Below are positions 7,628 through 15,291 of a DNA stretch of 34,190 nt, piece after piece. Within the stretch, counting starts at the first letter, position 1. The number at the start of each line of letters is the position of its first letter. This DNA comes from a virus, in IMG/VR virus record IMGVR_UViG_3300009130_000084, positions 1-34,190 of that record. The stretch is one strand, 5' to 3'. The notes below the pieces were generated by a model. That model made no database searches. It was not told the DNA's origin and was given only the letters and a program-made list of their open reading frames with translations. The position numbers and the translations under genes were made by a program.

Positions 7628-9349
7628 TTACACCAAGTCCGCAACAACAACTAGACCGTACATGTCAGGTCTCACCATCTTCTTCGCGTAGCGAGTCATG
7701 ACACCCTTACGGGGCACGAAATCTTCCGGTCCAAAGATTGTGGGCGTGACTTGCAGCGGCACATACGGGGCGTAGACATAGCCGCTTTCGAGGAAGCTTT
7801 GGCCACGACGACCCACGAGAATCAGATTCCGTGGGAAGTAAGGATCTACATGAATGTCCATCTTACGGCTGATCGAGCCAACCTTGTGGACACCCCAACT
7901 ACCCTTGTCATCATCGACGGCTGCCGAAGCACGGAAGCCGCTGGTGAACTCAAGGATATTTGCCACTTCGGGAGAGCAAACAAGGAAGTTTGCGCCACCA
8001 CGCAGGGTCTTACGGTGAATACGAGCACTCACGTCGTTCACACGTTCCAGGCACGTTTCGTACCATTCGGACACGTTACCCGTGAAATCCGGATATTGTG
8101 TCGTGTTCAACAGAGCACCTGTTTCAGCGTTGAGGAACTTGCCTGGGCTACGGCTCCAGTACAATGTACCGGCGGTCGCACCATTGATCAGGTCTGCCAG
8201 AATCTCTTGATCGATTTCAAGAGCAATCTGCTCAGACAAGATGCTTGTCAATTCAACTTCGGCGTCGAGGTTGTGATAAGCATTCAAATCCTGAGCAAGT
8301 TCAGGGCTCCACTTAGCCTTCAGCTTTTTGGTGTTCGCAGTCACCGCCACCGAATCGATCTTAATATCGATCTGGGGAAGGTTCACGTTATTTTCCAACT
8401 GCCACGGCACGGAGCCTATGACAGAACCAATGGCTCCACCCTGTGCCCACGTGTCATCCAGCGGGAAGCGAAGACCGACCAGAGTAGCAGCAGATGTTGC
8501 CAGTGCATTACAGTCTTCACCCGTACTCGTCAAGACCATGCGAAGCACGGTTGTCGAGCTACCAGAGTACTCCGTCAAACGGCGGACTTGGAAGCCACCG
8601 CTATTAAGAGTTCCGTCCGGACCTTCAGTACCCGAAACACAAATGGCAACAAAATCCTTGAGATTCAGCCCAGCCGGTACGGCCGAGGAGAGAATCACAT
8701 AGGGGCTGCCAGTTCCGAGAGCGCCCGAAACAAAAACGGGATCGTCACGAAGGACGTCGAAGAGCGCGCCGCCGGGGCTCGAAGCTGCATCGCCGAACGT
8801 ACCAGAGGCATCAACGGTGACAGCCTGAACGCTCGAACCAGTCGGTCCAGCAAAGCCATTATTGAGGCTGTAAAAGCTGGACTCGCCGAGGCGATTGCTC
8901 AAATCCACACCACCGGTGATCTGTTGACCGACAACACCACCACCATACAGCGAACCGCTAGAACGGTTAGCCAAACGAGCAGTAATACCATTGACGGTCG
9001 TCATTGCGTCCGACCCATCGTATTGGAAGTCGAGGAAGAAGATGAGTCCACTGGGGAGGCTCATCGGTTGGACCGACACAAGGTCCTGGGCCAAAAGGTT
9101 GCCGAAAACACGGCGCACAATTGGGAAAGCAACCGAGGCAAAGCCTTCGACGTCACCAGCAGCCATTGTACTGGTTTCTTTAAGCAGTTGAGCAGCTTGG
9201 TTTTCCAGAAGACGCGACATGTTACTACGAGTAACGTCGTCGAGACCTTCCAAAAGACCGGTCTGTTCCCACTTGCCGAGAAGAGCTTCACCCTCGTTGG
9301 CAAGAGAGCGTGCTCTGATGCCTTCTGTTAGGGTTTCAATTACAGACAT
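7628..9349 (-). CDS. gp23: Major capsid protein, gp23-like
   Basis: A 573-aa HK97-fold capsid protein of the T4 gp23 family (T4: 521 aa). The N-terminal propeptide has LLGKWEQTGLLEGLDD, then MSRLLENQAAQLLKE. The mature domain opens with FPIVRRVFGNLLAQDLVSVQ and PMSLPSGLIFFLDF. Later landmarks are KAKWSPELAQDLNAYHNLDA, LTSILSEQIALEIDQEILAD and, near the end, YVYAPYVPLQ with GVMTRYAKKMVRPDMYG. By analogy to T4 (cleavage after LTE at residue 65), the propeptide should end at L-L-K-E58, directly before TST. This gives the local cleavage rule used to read the effector peptides. AAGGAG precedes the ATG; scaffold gene upstream, terminator downstream. Confidence 0.95.
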   Translation of the reverse strand: MSVIETLTEGIRARSLANEGEALLGKWEQTGLLEGLDDVTRSNMSRLLENQAAQLLKETSTMAAGDVEGFASVAFPIVRRVFGNLLAQDLVSVQPMSLPSGLIFFLDFQYDGSDAMTTVNGITARLANRSSGSLYGGGVVGQQITGGVDLSNRLGESSFYSLNNGFAGPTGSSVQAVTVDASGTFGDAASSPGGALFDVLRDDPVFVSGALGTGSPYVILSSAVPAGLNLKDFVAICVSGTEGPDGTLNSGGFQVRRLTEYSGSSTTVLRMVLTSTGEDCNALATSAATLVGLRFPLDDTWAQGGAIGSVIGSVPWQLENNVNLPQIDIKIDSVAVTANTKKLKAKWSPELAQDLNAYHNLDAEVELTSILSEQIALEIDQEILADLINGATAGTLYWSRSPGKFLNAETGALLNTTQYPDFTGNVSEWYETCLERVNDVSARIHRKTLRGGANFLVCSPEVANILEFTSGFRASAAVDDDKGSWGVHKVGSISRKMDIHVDPYFPRNLILVGRRGQSFLESGYVYAPYVPLQVTPTIFGPEDFVPRKGVMTRYAKKMVRPDMYGLVVVADLV

Positions 9350-9373
9350 TTTAATATTCTCCTTAGAATTGTC

Positions 9374-10417
9374 TTATTTGTTCATTCCAGCGAGTGTAGC
9401 CCATCGATTATAGGTAGGATCGCTGTCTGTAGAGGCAGTACTCTTATGATGAGAGCCACCGAGAACCACCGAGGAAGTACGAGTCACAACTTCAGACAAT
9501 GATTGTGCACGAGCGGTATCCGAACCGCCGGCCAGTGTCTTTTGAAGAGTTTCATACATCATCTTCGCTTCATCTACGGACTTTGCTTTCCCGACCATAT
9601 CAACAACTTTATTTTTTTGCTGCTCATTCAAAGAGGGATCGGTTAGGACACGGTTCGCATATAGCAACCTGGCATTCTGAAGATTTGTTTCTTGCAGCTT
9701 GCCTTTCATTTTTTGTAAAATCTTAGTAATAACTTTATTTTCATTTTGAAGTCTATCGTTTTCAGCGGACACTTTTCGAAGGTGTTCGATGTCTTCTTGC
9801 TCCATACCATCGGTAGGAACAAAGAGACTTCCTTCGTCTTCCTCCTTTTGATCTTGCGTCAATGCTTCTTCCGCACGATCAAGCTCCACTTGAGGAATAT
9901 CAACCACCATCATCTCCTTAAAGATGTTGACCAATTCTGCTTCATTAATTTCAATTTCGTCGTCCGGACGATTCCCCGGCACATACATTGCCGCCTCGTC
10001 ATCAAGTTCAATTTCTACGTCTGAATCGGGTTCGTCCAAACTAATATCTATATTATCCGCCACATCTTCCACATCCTGGGAAAATTCATCGGTGGGCGAT
10101 TCAGCAGCCGCGGCGAGTATATTATCCAAGTCTACCTCCACAACCCCTTCATCTTCGAGATGGGCCATGGGGACTTGCTCCATGGTAGTGGTAGAGACCT
10201 CACCTTCGGCTTGGTCTAACTCCGGCGCATCGACCAAAGCTTCATCATCCAGGGGGTCTTCTTCAAGTCCGAGGGGGTCCTGTTCTGAGAGTAAGCGATT
10301 AACGGCGCTCTTTACTTCTGTAGAATATTTTTCGACTACGGCAGCTTCTGCGTTCTTGAGCGCAGCCTCCCGCAGAGCTTTGGCGTCAACAATGGCCTCT
10401 TCAAGCATACTGGACAT
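9374..10417 (-). CDS. gp22: Prohead core scaffold protein, gp22-like
   Basis: A 347-aa, very acidic, mostly helical protein directly upstream of the capsid gene, the position of T4 gp22 (269 aa). It starts with a helix around LREAALKNAEAAVVEKYSTE (about 15-34) and VKSAVNRLLSEQDPLGLEE, typical of gp22-like scaffolds. A long Asp/Glu-rich linker spans about 45-190, followed by a coiled coil (LRKVSAENDRLQNENKVITK, about 232-251) and a Ser/Thr-rich tail. Gp22 assembles the inner core around which gp23 polymerises and is degraded by the prohead protease during maturation. Assignment rests on position, acidity and coiled-coil content. GAGGA lies about 8 nt before the ATG. Confidence 0.8.
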   Translation of the reverse strand: MSSMLEEAIVDAKALREAALKNAEAAVVEKYSTEVKSAVNRLLSEQDPLGLEEDPLDDEALVDAPELDQAEGEVSTTTMEQVPMAHLEDEGVVEVDLDNILAAAAESPTDEFSQDVEDVADNIDISLDEPDSDVEIELDDEAAMYVPGNRPDDEIEINEAELVNIFKEMMVVDIPQVELDRAEEALTQDQKEEDEGSLFVPTDGMEQEDIEHLRKVSAENDRLQNENKVITKILQKMKGKLQETNLQNARLLYANRVLTDPSLNEQQKNKVVDMVGKAKSVDEAKMMYETLQKTLAGGSDTARAQSLSEVVTRTSSVVLGGSHHKSTASTDSDPTYNRWATLAGMNK

Positions 10418-10453
10418 ATATAATTCCTCTTCTTTTCGATGCTCTGCATCAAA

Positions 10454-10463
10454 ATTAAATAGT
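10454..10463 (-). promoter_or_regulatory. ACTATTTATA-type element upstream of scaffold gene (ACTATTTAAT)
   Basis: The coding strand reads ACTATTTAAT, 36 nt upstream of the scaffold ATG, in a 76-nt gap. It could drive the scaffold-capsid transcript that ends at the terminator near 7551-7588. Confidence 0.4.
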
Positions 10464-10493
10464 CTCGTGATCTTTTAAACGACCCTTAAAGTA

Positions 10494-10925
10494 TCAGTCA
10501 GTGATACCGGACCCTGTAAGGGCATACATATTAGACACATTAATGCCTGTGAGGGCTACATACATATTCCAGCCTCCAGGCGTGCCCGTGGGGGAAGAAA
10601 TGTATACACGGTCGGTCTTGACGTTCAGAACTACAGGGGGTGCCGACGCCCCCGCGCCGTTATTGGGAAAGGGTATCATATGGAAGCCGGGCGAGACACG
10701 ATCGGAGCCCGTTGGTGCAAAACTCAAATAAACAGTTTCGTTCAGAACGGTGGGAAAAAGAACGATCTCCTTACTGACGGTAGGTAAATTAATCCGCATC
10801 TCTTCCCCGGCGGCGAGCACCGATCCTGTCACAAACGGTCCCCCAGAAGCCTGATACGACGGGGTGTTCCCGAGCCCCACTTGAGGACCGGTATAGTAGT
10901 TTGTCTGGTCCGGTGAAATAGCCAT
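10494..10925 (-). CDS. Putative small beta-rich capsid-associated structural protein
   Basis: A 143-aa protein of unknown function, low in charge and rich in Gly, Pro, Ser, Thr and hydrophobics, with an alternating pattern suggesting a beta sandwich. The N-terminus NYYTGPQVGLGNTPSYQASG resembles, from memory, small virion proteins near the capsid gene in marine T4-like phages. There is no signal peptide, transmembrane segment or catalytic motif. It lies between the bS21-like gene (2 nt upstream) and scaffold, behind a strong AAAAGGAGA site, so it is probably made abundantly late. A head decoration or vertex protein is a reasonable guess from position only. Confidence 0.6.
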   Translation of the reverse strand: MAISPDQTNYYTGPQVGLGNTPSYQASGGPFVTGSVLAAGEEMRINLPTVSKEIVLFPTVLNETVYLSFAPTGSDRVSPGFHMIPFPNNGAGASAPPVVLNVKTDRVYISSPTGTPGGWNMYVALTGINVSNMYALTGSGITD

Positions 10926-10927
10926 GT

Positions 10928-11224
10928 TTATCTCCTTTTGCCGCGGATGCCGCTAAAGTTAAATAGTTCGTCTCTTTTTTTATTGACTTTCCGCACTAAT
11001 CTTTTTTTAGCTGCCTTGCGCTCCGAATTCTTTTCCGAGCCTTTTTTAAAGGTGCGGCGGTCACGTGCTTCATCTAAGATGCCGCTTCGTTTTACTTTTT
11101 TGCAGAATTTTCTTACCATCTTTTCCGCATCGCCGCGGCACTCTTCATGAGAAACAGTGATACACGTACGTAAAGGGGCGGAGTGTTGGTGGCGGAATGA
11201 TTTTGAATAGTTGTTACGTTTCAT
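10928..11224 (-). CDS. rpsU: Ribosomal protein bS21 homologue (phage-encoded)
   Basis: A 98-aa, strongly basic protein. After an N-terminal extension of about 22 residues, it aligns by eye with bacterial bS21. GDAEKMVRKFCKKVKRSGIL (about 31-50) matches 'fdvAlRrFkRscEKaGvL', the next segment DEARDRRTFKKGSEKNSERK matches 'aEvRrReyYEKPtterkRK', and a Lys/Arg-rich tail follows. bS21 joins the 30S subunit near the Shine-Dalgarno/anti-SD helix and affects initiation. Phage bS21 homologues are known from aquatic phages and thought to bias host ribosomes toward phage messages. It is inside the head-gene cluster, consistent with late expression. The N-terminal extension is unusual for bacterial bS21. 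No strong SD is visible before the ATG (AGAGAAAG only). Confidence 0.8.
   Translation of the reverse strand: MKRNNYSKSFRHQHSAPLRTCITVSHEECRGDAEKMVRKFCKKVKRSGILDEARDRRTFKKGSEKNSERKAAKKRLVRKVNKKRDELFNFSGIRGKRR
10958..10967 (-). promoter_or_regulatory. ACTATTTATA-type element inside the 3' end of the bS21 gene (ACTATTTAAC)
   Basis: The coding strand reads ACTATTTAAC, 32 nt upstream of the ATG of the small structural gene, overlapping codons at the end of the bS21-like gene. It is a weaker match to the element and partly constrained by coding, so it could be coincidental. Confidence 0.3.
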
Positions 11225-11255
11225 TTTTTAAACTTTCTCTGATGCATATTTATTT

Positions 11256-11648
11256 TTAATGCTGGTTTTTCGCATGGGCAAGAGTTCCCCAATTTTGCAT
11301 TCCCGGTATATTGGTAATATCGACGCCAGGATCACGTGGGTCCACTCCCGACAGGGCTCCGTGACCCTTGTCAGTCGGTACGGGTCGGGTTCCTTCAAAC
11401 AAAGCCGGGTTCTCAAATTTCTTCTTGGCGGCTTCATAATTATGAGGTTTTGTTTGCATCGCTTGACGCATTTGCTTCTTCACTTCGGAAGGGGGTGATG
11501 GATGGCGAGGGGAAGTGGTTTCGCGCAGGACCGACGCTCCCGATAACCCTTGGGCCACCTCCGTAATAATGCCCGACAAGACGCCCTCTTCAAAGATGAC
11601 CTCCTTCACGCATTCTTTAATAATATTTTTTAGTTCCGATTTTTTCAC
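11256..11648 (-). CDS. MKIS-type N-terminal peptide protein in head cluster, function unknown
   Basis: A 130-aa protein starting at a GTG (11648). Its N-terminus, MKKSELKNIIKECVKEVIFE, is a diverged member of the recurrent MKIS/MKIT peptide family seen at seven other genes here. F-E-E followed by G (about residues 19-22) is an acceptable prohead-protease-like site. The middle and C-terminus are Pro/Gly-rich and polar, probably disordered, with KKKFENPALFEGTRPVP as a possible short motif. It lies between the fibre-like gene and bS21. An internal or capsid-associated virion protein is inferred from N-terminus and position. No catalytic motif was recognised. Confidence 0.65.
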   Translation of the reverse strand: MKKSELKNIIKECVKEVIFEEGVLSGIITEVAQGLSGASVLRETTSPRHPSPPSEVKKQMRQAMQTKPHNYEAAKKKFENPALFEGTRPVPTDKGHGALSGVDPRDPGVDITNIPGMQNWGTLAHAKNQH

Positions 11649-11663
11649 TGTTTTCCTTTCCGT

Positions 11664-12680
11664 TTAAACTTGGTACCAAGCAGAGATTGAGGCGGTTGAA
11701 TAGTATACAAAATTGAGTGAGGTCTTTGCGCCAGGCATAAAGAAGTCAGATACGCCAAAAAGATTTCCGGCTATCTGAATAGGAATACTATTAGCGGCAC
11801 CCATATTTCCCTCTACAACCAGAGTCAGTCGTTGTCCGCTTGTGGTTCCGTTCGGGAGGGTTAAAGTGTGAATATCCATTCCCATCATTGCGTCAAAGAC
11901 ACCCGTTATGGAGGCAGCATCCAAAAACATCAAGCTTGAACCAATAGATAAAGTACTGCTGGTTCCGCTCCCCAAATCCTGTGTGGATGGGGTCGTTATA
12001 TAATAGTTGGATTGAGTGGTGCCCTGGACATCTAAGTCAACAGTGGGAGTGTCTGTATTGATCCCTACTCGGTAGTTGTTCGCATCACTCCTTAATATTG
12101 CTGGTTTACTCCCGTCATCACCATTAACAACAAAGTCAACATTATTGGTTCCATTGTTGACTGTGACTTGGTGAGGAGCCGATGCCTTTTGATGCATACC
12201 AAACAGATTGATTCCTCCAGCATTAAATCTTATTCTATCCTCAGTGAAGTTAATGTAAGTGTCGGCATCACCGTTGTGATAAATCTTTTGGTCAACTCCA
12301 ATATTTCCGGCTACATCAAGTTTATAGTCGGGGGAGTCAGTTCCGATGCCCACCTTGCCGTCAGCATCTATCACCATCGCCGGTTGGGCTTCTGCTCCTG
12401 CCTTGAAATCCAGACTGTCGTCACCGTAGTTGTTAAAGATAATCCACTTTCGTGTGCCGTTCTCGTAAAATTCAAGACCGGGATGGCTGTCCGTGTCGCC
12501 GTTTATTTTAATCCTAGCGTCGTCGCCGCTGATTTTAAACGATGTGCCCTCTTGTTCGACGGTTCCGGTAATTTGAAGTACATCGTCGGACGTATTGCCG
12601 AGAATTACTTTTCCGTCGGCAGTTGCTTTGAATCCCCAGGAGCCGTCGGCATCTATGGATCCGTAACCTACTCCAGTCAT
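11664..12680 (-). CDS. Fibre-like structural protein, possible head fibre
   Basis: A 338-aa protein with repeat composition typical of phage fibres: Gly/Asp/Asn-rich, beta-prone segments such as GKVGIGTDSPDYKLDVAGNI (about 109-128) and RVGINTDTPTVDLDVQGTTQ (about 207-226). These are the 'VGIGT.sP...LdV.G' repeats that precede S74 chaperone domains in tail spikes. No S74 domain follows; the protein ends in a hydrophobic beta-rich segment. It starts at a TAATG overlap with the prohead protease stop, with GGAGA 7 nt upstream, so it is translationally coupled to a head gene rather than placed with tail-fibre genes. A head-attached fibre or decoration is inferred from this location; a tail fibre in an atypical place is the alternative. 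Confidence 0.7.
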   Translation of the reverse strand: MTGVGYGSIDADGSWGFKATADGKVILGNTSDDVLQITGTVEQEGTSFKISGDDARIKINGDTDSHPGLEFYENGTRKWIIFNNYGDDSLDFKAGAEAQPAMVIDADGKVGIGTDSPDYKLDVAGNIGVDQKIYHNGDADTYINFTEDRIRFNAGGINLFGMHQKASAPHQVTVNNGTNNVDFVVNGDDGSKPAILRSDANNYRVGINTDTPTVDLDVQGTTQSNYYITTPSTQDLGSGTSSTLSIGSSLMFLDAASITGVFDAMMGMDIHTLTLPNGTTSGQRLTLVVEGNMGAANSIPIQIAGNLFGVSDFFMPGAKTSLNFVYYSTASISAWYQV

Positions 12681-13276
12681 TAGTCGTCTCCGAGTACGTC
12701 GTTAAGGGCTCGATTAATGCGGTCGGCTTTAGTGAGGTGGGTCTTAATTTTATTTTCCGCTACGAGAAAAGCGCCGGCAGTGCTGGGTTCTGAGACAAGA
12801 TCAAAACAAAGAAGCTGAAAGTCATCCTCGACCATCGTTACTCCATTTTCTTGTCGAGTAGAACCCAAGCCACGACTTGAGATACCCAAACAAACACCAC
12901 CCTCGACCAGTTGTTTCGCGATTTGTCCGGCGGGTGTATTGAGGATCTTCATTTTTCCCATCACATCGTTACCATTCCACCATATTTCGGTCATTACATG
13001 CGACGCATTCGAAAGATTAACAACGGCTCGATCAGGATGATCTAATTCCCCGACTGCCCTACCTTCCTTCACAAGTTTGGTATAGTTTTTTATTTCGCGC
13101 TCAAGAATTATCCGAGGATAGACTCGGTTGTTACCGTTTTTAGATTCTGCACATTGAATCTTGCCCGCCACAACGAGATGAAGTCCGGCTTTGTTACCTT
13201 CCTTTTCCTCCTCGGTGAGCAGGGTGTCACTGTAGTCTAATTCCATAAACTCTTGAAGAACATATTTTTCACTCAT
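12680..13276 (-). CDS. gp21: Prohead maturation protease, gp21-like serine protease
   Basis: A 198-aa protein of the T4 gp21 / herpesvirus-assemblin-like protease type (T4: 212 aa). Visible landmarks are NGNNRVYPRIILEREI (about 48-63), the histidine motif GELDHPD (H80) and the serine motif GISSRG (S133/S134), followed by LVSEPST (about 160-166). In T4 the enzyme cleaves after (L/I)-x-E in capsid, scaffold and internal proteins and then itself. This makes it the likely processing enzyme for the N-terminal peptides described elsewhere. AAGGAG lies about 9 nt before the ATG. The gene overlaps the preceding small ORF by 8 nt and the fibre-like gene by 1 nt. Confidence 0.92.
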   Translation of the reverse strand: MSEKYVLQEFMELDYSDTLLTEEEKEGNKAGLHLVVAGKIQCAESKNGNNRVYPRIILEREIKNYTKLVKEGRAVGELDHPDRAVVNLSNASHVMTEIWWNGNDVMGKMKILNTPAGQIAKQLVEGGVCLGISSRGLGSTRQENGVTMVEDDFQLLCFDLVSEPSTAGAFLVAENKIKTHLTKADRINRALNDVLGDD

Positions 13277-13535
13277 GGTTTGAACTCCTTATATCATTAA
13301 GTAGGATCTCTATATCATTCTCGTATTGTTGACCCTCTTCGGTACGTGGATCCCACGAATCTAAGATGTCTCGAATCTGCTGCTCAATTTTGGGAATATC
13401 CATATAAATCTCTGGCGACTCTGGCACCTCAACTCGTCGGGTGGGCCACGAGAAAGGAAGTCCACCGATAGCAGGGGTTTCGCTAACGATAACTTCCCGT
13501 ATGATATTCCTTATGTACTCTTTGTTTATTTTCAT
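13269..13535 (-). CDS. Small MKIS-type N-terminal peptide protein upstream of protease
   Basis: An 88-aa protein whose first 20 residues, MKINKEYIRNIIREVIVSET, belong to the recurrent MKIS/MKLT family. I-V-S-E followed by T (about 16-20) resembles a prohead-protease site. The remainder contains a Pro-rich stretch (GGLPFSWPTRRVEVPESPEI) and an acidic helix (IEQQIRDILDSWDPRTEEGQ). It overlaps the protease gene by 8 nt. T4 encodes small prohead-core proteins (gp67, gp68) between portal and protease; this could be a positional counterpart, but no similarity is claimed. No strong SD is visible. Confidence 0.6.
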   Translation of the reverse strand: MKINKEYIRNIIREVIVSETPAIGGLPFSWPTRRVEVPESPEIYMDIPKIEQQIRDILDSWDPRTEEGQQYENDIEILLNDIRSSNHE

Positions 13536-13571
13536 CGTGTTTCTCTGACGGGCGCTACCCGCCCGATACTG

Positions 13572-13916
13572 CTACCCCTGCAACACCTGGCGACTGGTCT
13601 TAGCATCCATTTCTGTGTCCAATGGGGTTGGGCTTCGATATTCATGCTGGAGACCTCCATCGCCGATAAGCATACATAATATGTAGGAGGTACCAGATGA
13701 AAGAGACCCTAAAAGAAATCCATTAACCCCACTAACTGTATAGGTAAATAGGTCGGTATAAGGACTCAACGACAAGAGAAGTACACCCACCCAAAATCCT
13801 ATACACATTGGACAATGAAAAAAATGATGAACCGGTCGGAGCCGATGTAGAAGGCGCGAAAATACTAAAACTTGCGTAATCCCATACGCGCACAAGATAA
13901 AATATAATAATTCCAT
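13572..13916 (-). CDS. Membrane protein with CPxCxGFW motif (DUF1360-like)
   Basis: A 114-aa protein with hydrophobic segments at about residues 1-20 (LLYFILCAYGITQVLVF), 38-52 (IGFWVGVLLLSLSPY) and 62-85. FHCPMCIGFWVG (about 33-44) matches the 'CP.C.GFW.G' signature of DUF1360-type small membrane proteins found in phages and bacteria. Their function is unknown; the two Cys suggest metal binding or redox-sensitive folding. The C-terminal ~25 residues are soluble and charged. It is an oddity among head genes between portal and protease. A coding-strand TTATACTAAG box lies 9-18 nt before the ATG. Confidence 0.7.
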   Translation of the reverse strand: MELLYFILCAYGITQVLVFSRLLHRLRPVHHFFHCPMCIGFWVGVLLLSLSPYTDLFTYTVSGVNGFLLGSLSSGTSYILCMLIGDGGLQHEYRSPTPLDTEMDAKTSRQVLQG

Positions 13917-13924
13917 GAGTCTCT

Positions 13925-13939
13925 CTTAGTATAAATACC
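13925..13939 (-). promoter_or_regulatory. GGTATTTATACTAAG: candidate promoter box before the DUF1360-like gene
   Basis: The coding-strand sequence GGTATTTATACTAAG lies 9-23 nt upstream of the ATG and overlaps the end of the previous gene. It contains both a relative of ACTATTTATA (GGTATTTATA) and the 10-mer TTATACTAAG, which recurs exactly at 26651-26660 before the recombination nuclease gene. TATACT is a plausible -10. Confidence 0.35.
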
Positions 13940-14486
13940 CATAACCAGCGAAGGTATAGGTGGGATCGCCAATAGCATTGGCACCAGGCGTATCCTGATA
14001 GGGTGGGATCTTACCATAAGGAGTTGTTTCATCGTCGGGAGGATTAGCAAAGTTATCCTCAATATTATCTTCGTACTCTTCTGCGCGCATCTCTTCGTGA
14101 GCCGTCGTTTTTATAAATTCCGCAATCTGATATAAAACTGCTTGAACTGGATCGACATTTGCGGTGGGAGGATAAGATGCTTCCACCATTCCGAAGGTAG
14201 AGCCACCCTGGACGGGTCCATCGAGCACCCCACCTTTAAATAACGCATACATTAAGGCGTGCTGATAATCATATACATCCCTCTCTGCATAGGGCTTAGG
14301 AAGCGTTACTATCTTGCTCTCTTTGGGCATCACCACAATATCAATGTATTGATGATCATTAATCAAGAGATTGCCGTCCAATGTCTGGCTTATCTCCAGA
14401 GCAACTGTTGCTTGAGGGGGACTCGGAGGGCGCTGGCTGTCGGACCCGTGTATTCTAAACGTTACTGGCATCTGTTTCGTACTCAC
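13926..14486 (-). CDS. Conserved-looking protein of unknown function between portal and protease
   Basis: A 186-aa protein. The first in-frame start is a GTG at 14486 (MSTKQMPVTFRIHG); the ATG at 14471 (MPVTFRIHG) is equally possible, and neither has a strong SD. The body has a beta-rich N-terminal half (DGNLLINDHQYIDIVVMPKE), a helical centre (YDYQHALMYALFKGGVLDGP, then a VQAVLYQIAEFIKT-like helix) and an acidic, Tyr/Pro-rich disordered tail ending GYGYLY. It overlaps the preceding gene by 17-32 nt, so the two are probably coupled. Location suggests a role in head assembly or core; no family recognised with confidence. Confidence 0.6.
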   Translation of the reverse strand: MSTKQMPVTFRIHGSDSQRPPSPPQATVALEISQTLDGNLLINDHQYIDIVVMPKESKIVTLPKPYAERDVYDYQHALMYALFKGGVLDGPVQGGSTFGMVEASYPPTANVDPVQAVLYQIAEFIKTTAHEEMRAEEYEDNIEDNFANPPDDETTPYGKIPPYQDTPGANAIGDPTYTFAGYGYLY

Positions 14487-15291
14487 TTACCAATGTTTGG
14501 AGTTTAAGAATTTCTAAAATTTGCGCCTCACTTATAAACGACACATTAAATTTGTCTAATCTCTCCAAAACTTTCTTGGTGTTCCCCACCATCTGTGGGT
14601 CTTGGTTCACCTCTGGGAGCAAAAGGGATTTTTCTACCGCCTCCCGGATGCGCTGGAGTTCTCTGCCTACAGCTATTCGAAAATCCACATCTCCATCCCC
14701 AAAAGAAGTAACAAAGGAAGATAAAAGGTTTTGTTGTTCTGGTAAAAGATGTTGATACTTGTCATTATATGAGTGAGTAAACTTGGAAACCACCAGCGTG
14801 TCTATAGGTTGCAAATCTGTCACCGCCGGAGTATCAGGCTCGGACATCAAACCCTCCATAATCTGGCGTTCCATTAAAATGCGATTTTTAAGAGGGGCTT
14901 TTTCCCCGAAAATTTGGGACAACGTTGCATATGACTTATAGTTAGGCACAAAATTGTCATAGACCCCTTTCCCCAATTCGGTATTTATCTTCTTGATGAC
15001 GCGCGATTGTTCCTTAAAGATCTTATCTTGATCTAACGCTTGGTGAGAGTGGCGTGCACGGTGAATAGTTTTCTCGGCGGTATATTGATCCACCCCCTTA
15101 AGGTCCGTAATGGAATTAAAGCAATCCAGTTCACTAAACAAGACCATCCCTCGACCAAAATGTTCACGCAGAATACCTTTAATAACCGTACCTCGTTTGG
15201 AGTCCCCTGAGACCACAGTCTTTGTGAGTTCTCGGATGAGGGCTTCAAAAAGAAAAGCCGTATTTCTCTTTTTGTTATGTTTGATCTTCAT
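14455..15291 (-). CDS. Helical protein downstream of portal, probable head-core or assembly protein
   Basis: A 278-aa, mainly helical protein. Its N-terminus MKIKHNKKRNTAFLFEALIR recalls a conserved, uncharacterised family next to the portal gene in marine T4-like phages (from memory). The rest is a series of amphipathic helices with basic and acidic patches (RHSHQALDQDKIFKEQSRVI; LERLDKFNVSFISEAQILEI). No enzyme motif is visible. It starts 17 nt inside the portal gene's 3' end, behind GAGGA, so it is coupled to the portal. A prohead-core function analogous to T4 gp67/gp68 is inferred from position only. The start differs from the MKIS peptides (Lys/Asn-rich, no KEEL helix), so I do not group it with them. 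Confidence 0.65.
   Translation of the reverse strand: MKIKHNKKRNTAFLFEALIRELTKTVVSGDSKRGTVIKGILREHFGRGMVLFSELDCFNSITDLKGVDQYTAEKTIHRARHSHQALDQDKIFKEQSRVIKKINTELGKGVYDNFVPNYKSYATLSQIFGEKAPLKNRILMERQIMEGLMSEPDTPAVTDLQPIDTLVVSKFTHSYNDKYQHLLPEQQNLLSSFVTSFGDGDVDFRIAVGRELQRIREAVEKSLLLPEVNQDPQMVGNTKKVLERLDKFNVSFISEAQILEILKLQTLVSEYETDASNV

Noticed and set aside
7751-9331. Long plus-strand open frame (526 codons) opposite the major capsid gene
   Set aside because: It is antisense to a clearly recognised gp23-like gene, its translation has no recognisable domain, and all other genes are on the minus strand. Such shadows are common opposite highly codon-biased genes.
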